Source of the DNA: Bacteroidota bacterium
GTDB taxonomy: Bacteria > Bacteroidota > Bacteroidia > Chitinophagales > Chitinophagaceae
Direction of reading: 5' to 3'
Assembly (NCBI GenBank): GCA_016183765.1
Contig: JACPEA010000013.1
Coordinates: 186,001 to 250,000, forward strand
DNA length: 64,000 nucleotides
In this document: one piece after another, positions 36,457-43,706 of the stretch
How positions within the stretch are numbered: position 1 is the first letter of the stretch
Layout: every line of letters starts with the position of its first letter
The notes under the pieces: model-generated
What the model was told of the DNA's origin: nothing
Databases searched by the model: none
What the model saw: only the letters and a program-made list of their open reading frames with translations
Program-made: the position numbers and the translations under genes

Positions 36457-36532
36457 GATTATCTAAGTATTTCATAATCAATAAATTAATTAATAATTTA
36501 TAAATAAAATAAGGGTATTACTGTAAATAGGG

Positions 36533-36626
36533 CTCTTATTTAGAAAAATTAGAAAAATCGATAATTGAAATCTTCTTATTTAAGAAAATGGCCAAAATCT
36601 TAAATAAGAGATATCTTTATTTAAGA
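36533..36626. promoter_or_regulatory. Four operator-like repeats before the Fic gene
   Basis: CTCTTATTTAGA (36533), TCTTATTTAAGA (36574-36585), its exact reverse complement TCTTAAATAAGA (36598-36609) and TCTTTATTTAAGA (36614-36626) crowd the 100 bases before the Fic start. The middle two form a perfect 12-bp inverted repeat. They look like binding sites for a DNA-binding protein, perhaps the Fic protein's own winged helix. Confidence 0.7.
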
Positions 36627-36636
36627 ATTCTATAAA

Positions 36637-37761
36637 ATGAGAGATTTCAAATCCGGGAATTATATAAACCAAGGATATTATAAAAGCTTCCAGCCAGATT
36701 TTGTTGATAGGCAATGGCATGTCGATAATATGGAGATTATGCAATTGCTAAGTCAGGCAGATCGTGAATTAGGAAGATTAGACATGTACTCTAATTACAT
36801 TCCTAATATCGAGCTGTTTATAAGTATGCATGTGCTGAAAGAGGCAACACAAAGCAGCAAGATAGAAGGTACGCAAACGAATATTGAAGAGGCGTTGTTA
36901 GACAAAGAAGATGTGCCCTTAGATAAAAGGGATGATTGGGAAGAAGTACAGAATTATATAAACGCAATGGATGCCGCGATTAAAGCATTAGACAAATTGC
37001 CATTTTCATCGAGGTTGATAAGAGAAACACACAGCGTATTGATGCAGGGTGTTCGGGGTTCAAAAAAGCAACCTGGAGAATTTCGATCAAGTCAAAACTG
37101 GATAGGAGGTGCTAGTATTAATGATGCCATCTTTGTTCCGCCTGTTCATACAAGTATTCAAGAATTAATGGCAGACATAGAAAAATTTGTTCATGATGAT
37201 AATAAATATTTTCCTGAGTTATTAAAGATTGGAGTCGTTCATTATCAATTTGAAACAATACACCCTTTTCTGGATGGGAATGGACGTGTAGGAAGATTAA
37301 TGATTCCATTATATTTAGTCAGTAAAGGGATATTGCGAAAACCTATCTTATACCTGTCAGATTTTCTCGAAAGAAACCGGACACATTATTACGATAACTT
37401 GATGCGGGTTAGGGAAAAAAACGATATTGATCAATGGCTAAAATTTTTCTTAGTTGGCATCATCGAAACTGCTAAAAATGGAATTGAGACGTTTGATAAT
37501 ATTTTGAGATTACAGAAGGAAGTGGAACAGAAAATACAAACCTTAGGTAGCAGAGCTGCCAACGCTCAGAAAGTAGTAAATCAATTATATCATAAACCAA
37601 TAGTTAATGCTGAAAAAGTAGCTGGGATTGCTGATATATCACTTCCATCAGCATACCTACTTATAAAAGAATTAGAGCGTCTTGGCATCATAAAAGAAAT
37701 CACTGGCGGGCAGAGAAAGAAGGTATATTTATTTGAAGAGTATTTGCAAATCTTCAAATAA
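36637..37761 (+). CDS. Fic-family AMP-transferase with C-terminal winged helix
   Basis: 374 residues. The catalytic motif HPFLDGNGRVGR starts at H209. The inhibitory motif SSKIEG (S73, E77, G78) lies in the N-terminal helix, so this is a class II self-inhibited Fic enzyme that AMPylates protein targets when relieved. Residues about 300-374 (EKVAGIADISLPSAYLLIKELERLGIIKE) form a winged helix for DNA binding. All key residues are intact, in contrast to the decayed genes around it. Four repeated sites upstream suggest autoregulation. Confidence 0.92.
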   Translation: MRDFKSGNYINQGYYKSFQPDFVDRQWHVDNMEIMQLLSQADRELGRLDMYSNYIPNIELFISMHVLKEATQSSKIEGTQTNIEEALLDKEDVPLDKRDDWEEVQNYINAMDAAIKALDKLPFSSRLIRETHSVLMQGVRGSKKQPGEFRSSQNWIGGASINDAIFVPPVHTSIQELMADIEKFVHDDNKYFPELLKIGVVHYQFETIHPFLDGNGRVGRLMIPLYLVSKGILRKPILYLSDFLERNRTHYYDNLMRVREKNDIDQWLKFFLVGIIETAKNGIETFDNILRLQKEVEQKIQTLGSRAANAQKVVNQLYHKPIVNAEKVAGIADISLPSAYLLIKELERLGIIKEITGGQRKKVYLFEEYLQIFK

Positions 37762-37795
37762 TCTATTTCATGTAATACCGGGCGACACATACCTT

Positions 37796-37850
37796 ACCGT
37801 AACCTGGCTGCGGCTGTGTTACACGGTTCTGCCGCTCTGTAAAACATAGG
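37796..37850. repeat. GC-rich element similar to part of 41427-41606
   Basis: The stretch with GGCTGCGGCTGTG, GGTTCTGCCGCTCTGT and AAAAC resembles 41430-41470 over about 45 bases (roughly two thirds identical by eye). It lies in the 212-base gap after the Fic gene, where I see no gene. Confidence 0.35.
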
Positions 37851-37973
37851 TTGTCGTAGCGAAGCATACAGCAAGTCTTGAAAAACGGGCGGTCGCCAGG
37901 ACCCAAGCCGGTAGTATACTATACCTTCAAAGAGGGCTGATCATAAGAATGAAAATAATGGTTAACTTCGTGT

Positions 37974-38180
37974 ATGCCATCTTTTAAATTGGATAGGACA
38001 TCGTTTAAAGCCCAAACAGCGGCCTCCGCAGCTGATCATGCTGTATATTATAAGAATTTGAGTTGGAAGGAACGATTAAAGGTGTCGGCGTTTCTTACTA
38101 GTGTTGCCTACAACTATCCAGAGAATGCCCCTCCCAAACTTGACCGAACGAAGTTTGCAGCTAAATCCAGACCCGCTTGA
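37974..38180 (+). CDS. Small conserved protein preceding a nucleotidyltransferase remnant
   Basis: 68 residues: MPSFKLDRTSFKAQTAASA, YYKNLSWKERLKVSAF, and PPKLDRTKFAAKSR near the end. I recall this small protein as a regular upstream partner of a nucleotidyltransferase gene in Bacteroidota, and the remnant of such a gene follows with no gap. The pair may be a toxin-antitoxin-like module, now incomplete. Confidence 0.6.
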   Translation: MPSFKLDRTSFKAQTAASAADHAVYYKNLSWKERLKVSAFLTSVAYNYPENAPPKLDRTKFAAKSRPA

Positions 38181-38391
38181 GTAATATTTTCCATGAAGAT
38201 TTCAGAGACTTCCTGTCTGCGCTGAATAATAATGAAGTCCGCTACTTACTTATTTCAATCAGTCAGTAGTATTTGAAGATGATGGACTGAAGATCAGAGT
38301 CATTCATAAAAATAACCTGATGGAAGCCAAAAAAGCATCGGGCAGGTCAAAAGACCTCAACGACCTTGAAAACCTTCAACCTGAATTATAA
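38181..38391 (+). pseudogene. Nucleotidyltransferase gene with large internal deletion
   Basis: The start reads NIFHEDFRDFLSALNNNEV then RYLLIS, the usual N-terminus of small MNT-type nucleotidyltransferases. It then breaks at a TAG near 38265. After the break a second frame reads VFEDDGLKIRVIHKNN then MEAKKASGRSKDLNDLENL, the usual C-terminus. The catalytic GGxS...DxD core is absent, so about 100 residues are deleted. Confidence 0.65.
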
Positions 38392-38463
38392 AAAGAACTC
38401 CGGGTAGCAATGGGGTTGGTATTTTTAGTCTCCGGGGTAAACCGCAGCCTTCCCTATCGGAAA

Positions 38464-38492
38464 AACCGCGCCTTAACGCCTCCGCGAGATTT
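38464..38492. repeat. 8-nt periodic GC-rich repeat, copy a
   Basis: ACCGCGCCTTAACGCCTCCG matches copies at 41273 and 43539. Units of the form GCGCCTTA repeat at 8 nt. It lies in the gap between the nucleotidyltransferase remnant and the next gene. Confidence 0.6.
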
Positions 38493-38577
38493 TTTTTATG
38501 GTGCAAACTGCAGTTGCAAGAATCATCCTGCCGGAACCGGTTCTCCCGCAGCTTCCTCCCCGCAGGATAATAAGTAC

Positions 38578-39081
38578 TTACTTGCCAAACAATCCTTTGA
38601 TAGCTCCCAAAATACCCCCGCCTGATGAATTATTTTCTCCGCCCGTAAATTGGGAAAGCAGGTCCTGCACATTCAGCCCGCTGCTCGATCCCCCTGTTAA
38701 ATGTGTCAGTATATCGGAAAGCTGAAAACTGTGATCATTGGGATCATTGGTCTTACTGACCAGTTGCGACAGTATATCGGGTACCATTCCGCCGGCTGCA
38801 TGATCTGCCTGCGACTGGTCAAGGCCGAATTTTGCCATCAGTTCCTGGGCTACACCAGTTTGGGCCTGTTGTGCAAGTGCTGAATTGGCCGGGTTACCGG
38901 CGTTGAATAATTGTGTGATACCCGAGAGGTTGCCGTTTGAAACAGCATGGGTAAGGGTGTTGATAATGGAGGAGGAAGCGGTTGCTACGGCTTCCTCATT
39001 TTGTTCGTTGGGAATAGCAGGGTTGTTAATGATGGAGTCGCCTGCAAATTGCCGAACCAGCGAGGTCAGGTTTTCGAGCAT
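38578..39081 (-). CDS. DUF937-like protein
   Basis: 167 residues, without signal or TM segments. Small-residue-rich and helical (LAQQAQTGVAQELMAKFGLDQSQADHAAGGMVPDILSQL in two parts), with a Gly/Ser-rich tail ending GAIKGLFGK. This resembles the DUF937/YidB type. Function unknown. Confidence 0.7.
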   Translation of the reverse strand: MLENLTSLVRQFAGDSIINNPAIPNEQNEEAVATASSSIINTLTHAVSNGNLSGITQLFNAGNPANSALAQQAQTGVAQELMAKFGLDQSQADHAAGGMVPDILSQLVSKTNDPNDHSFQLSDILTHLTGGSSSGLNVQDLLSQFTGGENNSSGGGILGAIKGLFGK

Positions 39082-39221
39082 ATATTGGATTTTTATGGAG
39101 TAAAATAAAACAGAATTTCCAAAAATGCAATACCGTACATTCCGGGGTTGCCTGGAACGGGTAAGGGGATACCTGAAGGGAAAGAATTCCCAATCACCAA
39201 CAGATTACCCCTGCCGGACCA

Positions 39222-39848
39222 TCAATTCTTCTTATCCGAAAAAGAAGGCAGTTTCCAGTGGTATTTCAAAGCCAGTATACGCAGCAGGAAGCAGACCAGG
39301 AAACCGATGGGGAATACCCATGCATCCGGCAGCTCCAGGTAATTACCCGCTACCACCACAATGGCGCCCAGCAGGGCGGCGGATGCATAAATCTCTTTTT
39401 CAAAAATGGCAGGGATACGGTTCAGGAAAATATCACGGATCACACCGCCGCCCACGGCTGTTACCATACCTATCAGTATGGCCACTTCATAGTTGTGACG
39501 AAAGCCCAGCGCTTTTTCTGCACCCGAAACGGCAAAAAGCGATAAGCCCAATGCATCAAACAATAATACCGGTCCGGCAAGCAACCTGTTCAGCGGAGTA
39601 ATCCCAATGGTGATGAGGGCTGCGGTCATAGAAACAACCAGGTAGCGCCAGTCAGATAATCCTGCAGGAGGTATATCGCCAATACACAGGTCCCTGATGA
39701 TACCGCCGCCACAAGCTACCGTAAAAGCCACTACCAGGATGCCCAGTACATCCAGCCCTTTTTGTTTGGCAGCAGCAGCGCCGCTTACGGCAAAAGCAAA
39801 AGTGCCGCCCAGATCGATCAGCGTATACAGTGTATGTAATTTATCCAT
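39222..39848 (-). CDS. TRIC-type cation channel family protein (YadS-like)
   Basis: 208 residues with seven hydrophobic helices built as two similar halves. Each half has the glycine-rich signature: GTFAFAVSGAAAAKQKGLD with GGGIIRD, then SLFAVSGAEKAL with GGGVIRDIF. Bacterial members are trimeric monovalent-cation channels. It starts 9 bases after the upstream M20 gene ends, so the two form an operon. Confidence 0.9.
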   Translation of the reverse strand: MDKLHTLYTLIDLGGTFAFAVSGAAAAKQKGLDVLGILVVAFTVACGGGIIRDLCIGDIPPAGLSDWRYLVVSMTAALITIGITPLNRLLAGPVLLFDALGLSLFAVSGAEKALGFRHNYEVAILIGMVTAVGGGVIRDIFLNRIPAIFEKEIYASAALLGAIVVVAGNYLELPDAWVFPIGFLVCFLLRILALKYHWKLPSFSDKKN

Positions 39849-39857
39849 TTACTATCG

Positions 39858-41138
39858 TTAGGGTTTATCCAGCCAGGCAGCTGCGGCTGTTGTCATAGCC
39901 TGCAAACCCGTTTTGAGGGTGGGATGCAGAACCGGATAAAATTTGGGTGAATGGTTTCCCGGAATGGTATTGATCCGGCCCTCGTTCCGGGCTTTGATGA
40001 AAGTATCCTGATCGGTGCCACCCACAAACCAGAAAACATACGGCACATTCCAGCTCCTGCCAAAAATACTGAAATCCTCGCTTGCCGAAGCGGGGGGCGT
40101 TTCATAGGATCTGTCACCAAACTGCACCAGGAAGGCTTCTGCAAGTTTTGCCGTAGCGGCAACATCATTGTCGGTGATAGGGTAACTGTCCAGGGAGGTG
40201 AACTCCGGTTCTTTGGGCGCATTGGAAGCAGCCGATTCGGCACAGCAGATGCGTTTTACCGCAGAGAGAATATGATCCCGTACCCCTTCGTTGAAAGTGC
40301 GGATATTCAATTTCAGAGTGGCTTCGTTGGGAATGATATTTTCTTTCACACCCGCCTGTAAGGCGCCGATCGTTAATACGGCATTTTCAATAGGTGCTAT
40401 TTCCCGTGAAACGATGGTTTGCAGCCGCATGGTGGTTGCTGCCGCCATGATCACCGGATCAATGGAAGTCTGGGGAGCCGAGCCATGTGCACCCATCCCG
40501 AATAATTTTACCCGTAAACTATTGCCTGCCGAGAGGATGGGGCCTGCACGATGTCCGACGGTGCCGGCTTCACCCACCATCACATGCTGCCCCAGAATAA
40601 TATCCGGTTTGGGGAAGCGCTCCATCATACCATCGTCGATCATCGACTGCGCCCCGCGGCCCACTTCTTCGCCTGGCTGAAAAACAATGAGTAAGGTACC
40701 CTTCCACAATCCTTTGTGCGTTGCCAGTAACCGGGCGGCGCCCATTAACCAGGTAACGTGCAGGTCATGACCACAGGCATGCGATACACCAACGACCATT
40801 CCTTCCTCATCTTTTGCTTTCAGCGTGCTGGCATAGGGCAGGCCGGTATCTTCGGCCACCGGCAGTGCATCCATATCGGCCCGGAGCATCACCACCGGCC
40901 CTTCGCCGTTTTTCAGTAAACCCACCACCCCGGTTATACCAATGCCGGTAGATACCTCATAGTGATAACGGGTTAAATACTCCGCAGCTATTCCGGCGGT
41001 ACGGAACTCCTGCATGGATAATTCGGGATGAAGGTGAATGTCTTTGTAAATGGCTTCCAGCTCAGGAAGCATTGCCTCCATGTCCTTTTCGAGTTGATCG
41101 TTAAATGATCGGATCTGTTCGGCTTGCATGATGGACAA
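39858..41138 (-). CDS. M20-family amidohydrolase
   Basis: 426 residues. A zinc-dependent N-acyl-amino-acid or peptide hydrolase of the hippuricase/IAA-amidohydrolase type. Visible are HPELSMQEF, the ADMDALPVAEDTG metal site, SHACGHDLHVTWLMGAA, FQPGEEVGRGAQSMIDDG (general base Glu) and the C-terminal SEDFSIFG. Cytosolic (no signal peptide). Substrate cannot be told. Confidence 0.92.
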   Translation of the reverse strand: MSIMQAEQIRSFNDQLEKDMEAMLPELEAIYKDIHLHPELSMQEFRTAGIAAEYLTRYHYEVSTGIGITGVVGLLKNGEGPVVMLRADMDALPVAEDTGLPYASTLKAKDEEGMVVGVSHACGHDLHVTWLMGAARLLATHKGLWKGTLLIVFQPGEEVGRGAQSMIDDGMMERFPKPDIILGQHVMVGEAGTVGHRAGPILSAGNSLRVKLFGMGAHGSAPQTSIDPVIMAAATTMRLQTIVSREIAPIENAVLTIGALQAGVKENIIPNEATLKLNIRTFNEGVRDHILSAVKRICCAESAASNAPKEPEFTSLDSYPITDNDVAATAKLAEAFLVQFGDRSYETPPASASEDFSIFGRSWNVPYVFWFVGGTDQDTFIKARNEGRINTIPGNHSPKFYPVLHPTLKTGLQAMTTAAAAWLDKP

Positions 41139-41269
41139 CTATTTTATGCGATAAGGTACAATATTTTTTGCGTATGTCATACGGGTAGGACAGGCCTGAC
41201 CGCCGCAAAGACGGTGCATACTTTTATGCGTGCACCGCAGACCCCTCCCTTCCATAAGACATCTCCATT

Positions 41270-41387
41270 CGCCAACCGCGCCTTAGCGCCTCCGCGAGCC
41301 AAATTTCCCCGTCAGTCGTAAAGCTCAGCAGCAGGAACGATCCTGGTCATTCTGCCCCCACCGGCCTTAGTGCCTTAGTGCGATACA
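41270..41387. repeat. 8-nt periodic GC-rich repeat, copies b and c
   Basis: CCGCGCCTTAGCGCCTCCGC (about 41278-41297) matches copy a. A second stretch, CGGCCTTAGTGCCTTAGTGC (41361-41380), shows the 8-nt unit GCCTTAGT twice. Both lie in the 668-base gap between the amidohydrolase gene and hipB, where no gene is seen. Confidence 0.6.
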
Positions 41388-41424
41388 ACCCCGTATCTCC
41401 CCCCGGTGACCCATTTGTCACTTC

Positions 41425-41606
41425 AACCCGGCTGCAGCTATGGTAAACAGCCCTGTGGCTCTGTTAAACCCGCCCATCGCTCAGTCAAACAGGAAAATAG
41501 CTGTGTTTGCGTGAGCTGTTTCTCCCTTTAAGTGAGCTGCAGCTCGCTAAAACAGCCCTGCAGGACTGTTAAACAGCGCTATGGGTGTGTTTAGGAGGGC
41601 TGTAAG
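41425..41606. repeat. Degenerate array of units of about 20 nt
   Basis: Units with the pattern TnAAACnnnCCnnnnGGCTC recur at roughly 20-nt steps, for example GGTAAACAGCCCTGTGGCTC (41442-41461) and TAAAACAGCCCTGCAGGACT (41548-41567). Several units can fold into small hairpins. No coding sense is apparent. Confidence 0.5.
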
Positions 41607-41754
41607 GCAGATTTTGGGAGGCTGTTCCCCGCGGCGTTGCAGTTTGGGGTATGAAAAGGGAATAAAAGCACTTCATTCGACCCTGGTAATACCCAATACA
41701 GGGTAAAATCCAGTATGGTTAAGTGGATAGCGTATACCAAAAGGTAAAATAATG

Positions 41755-41800
41755 TGTCATAAAAGGGATAATAAATCCTATATTTATCCTTTATAAGACA
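41755..41800. promoter_or_regulatory. Palindromic operator before hipBA
   Basis: An imperfect inverted repeat from TGTCATAAAAGGGATAA to TTATCCTTTATAAGACA ends 7 bases before the hipB ATG. GGATA and TATCC half-sites recall the known HipB operator of E. coli, although the arrangement differs. Likely the autoregulatory site of the HipB-type repressor. Confidence 0.6.
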
Positions 41801-41806
41801 TATTAT

Positions 41807-42127
41807 ATGAAAACAGCGCCAGCCATACTGCCTAAAAACCTGAAGATTCTGAAGGAGCTTGGTGCGCATATTCAAATGGCCCGCCTGCGTAGACGCTTAA
41901 GTGCAGAACAGGTTGCTGAACGAACAGGTATCGGCAGAAAAACGGTTTACAACATTGAGCAGGGTAGTCCAACGGTTGCCATTGGCAGTTATTTGCAGGT
42001 GCTTTTTGTATTGGGATTGGAGAAAGATCTGTCGATGGTAGCTGCTGCCGATCCCCTGGGTAGAAAATTGCAGGATGCAGGAATGGTGACCAGCAAACGG
42101 GCGCCAAAACAAACTAAAAAGCAATGA
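41807..42127 (+). CDS. hipB: HipB-like XRE-family antitoxin/repressor
   Basis: 106 residues. Helix-turn-helix at about residues 22-76 (LGAHIQMARLRRRLSAEQVAERTG, IGRKTVYNIEQGSPTVAIGSYLQVL), and a basic tail. It should bind the upstream palindrome and neutralise the HipA kinase. Its stop overlaps the hipA start (ATGA). Confidence 0.9.
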   Translation: MKTAPAILPKNLKILKELGAHIQMARLRRRLSAEQVAERTGIGRKTVYNIEQGSPTVAIGSYLQVLFVLGLEKDLSMVAAADPLGRKLQDAGMVTSKRAPKQTKKQ

Positions 42128-43401
42128 AACAACACGAAATAAGGATCTGGGTGTATGCACACTGGGAATCATTGGAAGATGCGCAACTGGTGGGTGTTTT
42201 AACGGCTCAACGGGTGAGAGGTAAAGAAATATTTTCCTTTGAATATAATGGATCCTGGATGAGTGCCAATCACCAGGTTCTCTTCCTGGATCCCCATCTT
42301 GGTTTTTATAAGGGTAAACAGTACCTGCCGGAAGAAAAGAATAATTTCGGGATATTTTTGGATTCATCGCCGGATCGCTGGGGAAGATTGTTGATGCGTC
42401 GCAGGGAAGCATGGCAGGCAAAAAAGGAGGATAGAGAAGAAAGAACCCTGTTTGAAAGTGATTTTTTATTGGCTGTATTTGATGGTCACCGATTGGGTGC
42501 ATTGCGGTTTAAATCAGATCCGGATGGTCCATTCATGAATGATCAAAGAAAGATGGCAACCCCTCCCTGGACTTCACTTCGTGAGTTAGAATATGCCAGC
42601 TTACAATTGGAAAGGGATGATGCCATCAATGACCCGGAATATGCAAAATGGTTGAGTGTTTTAATTGATCCGGGATCCTCGTTAGGTGGTGCAAGACCCA
42701 AAGCAAGTGTAGTGGATGAAAATGGCCATTTATGGATTGCCAAATTTCCAAGTTCGCGGGATGAAAAGAATAGCGGTGCATGGGAAATGCTGCTACATCA
42801 ATTGGCAGAAGCTTGTGGAATAAGGGTTTCAAAGGCAAGTTTGCAGAAATTTTCAGGCAGACATCATACATTCTTATCCAAAAGGTTTGACAGGACCGAT
42901 CATAACCAACGTACTCATTTTGCTTCTGCAATGACCCTGCTGGGATTCCAGGATGGCGCCGATCATGTGGATGGTATAGGCTACCTTGATATAGTAGGTT
43001 TTATCACGCAGCATAGTCCTGCAGCCAAAGAAGATCTTGAACAACTGTGGCGCAGGATGGTGTTCAACATGCTGGTATCGAATACCGATGACCATTTGCG
43101 GAATCATGGGTTTATACTCACTCCACAAGGATGGCGTTTATCCCCGGCTTATGACATGAACCCTAATGAAATGGGTAATGGATTAACCTTGAATATCTCT
43201 GAGAATAGCAATGAACAGGATATCTCATTAGCTATAGGAACGGCTGGTTTTTATCAATTAAAGAAAGATAAAGCCGAAAATATATTCAGCGAAATACAAA
43301 GAGAAATTATACAATGGCGAACCGTTGCCAAAAAACTTGGGATCAGCAATAGTGAAATGGAACAGACTAAACGGGCGTTCAGGTTGGTTGAGAATGGGTA
43401 A
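42124..43401 (+). CDS. hipA: HipA-like serine/threonine kinase toxin
   Basis: 425 residues, the usual full-length size. Visible are the N-terminal barrel (VGVLTAQRVRGKEIFSFEY), SSLGGARPKASV (the autophosphorylated loop), IAKFPSS (ATP Lys), SNTDDHLRNHGF (catalytic Asp) and LSPAYDMNP (metal-binding DFG-like). HipA kinases inhibit translation by phosphorylating a tRNA synthetase. Translationally coupled to hipB; intact. Confidence 0.93.
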   Translation: MKQHEIRIWVYAHWESLEDAQLVGVLTAQRVRGKEIFSFEYNGSWMSANHQVLFLDPHLGFYKGKQYLPEEKNNFGIFLDSSPDRWGRLLMRRREAWQAKKEDREERTLFESDFLLAVFDGHRLGALRFKSDPDGPFMNDQRKMATPPWTSLRELEYASLQLERDDAINDPEYAKWLSVLIDPGSSLGGARPKASVVDENGHLWIAKFPSSRDEKNSGAWEMLLHQLAEACGIRVSKASLQKFSGRHHTFLSKRFDRTDHNQRTHFASAMTLLGFQDGADHVDGIGYLDIVGFITQHSPAAKEDLEQLWRRMVFNMLVSNTDDHLRNHGFILTPQGWRLSPAYDMNPNEMGNGLTLNISENSNEQDISLAIGTAGFYQLKKDKAENIFSEIQREIIQWRTVAKKLGISNSEMEQTKRAFRLVENG

Positions 43402-43535
43402 TTGACATATGAAAGAACGCTTACATAACTCCGGAATCAACTATTATTTTGACTGGCCGGGTTCCGCCGAACCCTGTAAGCATTTCTGCCTCCGCAGAAT
43501 GATCCAACCCCTATGTTCCGTACCCCCTGTCCCAA

Positions 43536-43603
43536 CCGCGCCTTAGCGTCTCTGCGCCCCCTGCCTCTACCGTGCCTCAGTGCCTTTGTGTGAGAGATCC
43601 TAC
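43536..43603. repeat. 8-nt periodic GC-rich repeat, copy d
   Basis: ACCGCGCCTTAGCGTCTCTG (43540-43559) and CGTGCCTCAGTGCCTTTGTG (about 43571-43590) are two blocks of the 8-nt repeat. They fill much of the 305-base gap between hipA and the 43707 gene; a small hairpin TTCTGC/GCAGAA lies near 43486. No gene is seen. Confidence 0.6.
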
Positions 43604-43706
43604 GCGCAGTATCCGCACAGCATACAGGCAGCTCCCCGGAGCAGAAAATAATTAAAGACAAGATTATCCTTAATTAGTACTTTCGCAGCTCATAAATACG
43701 AACAGG

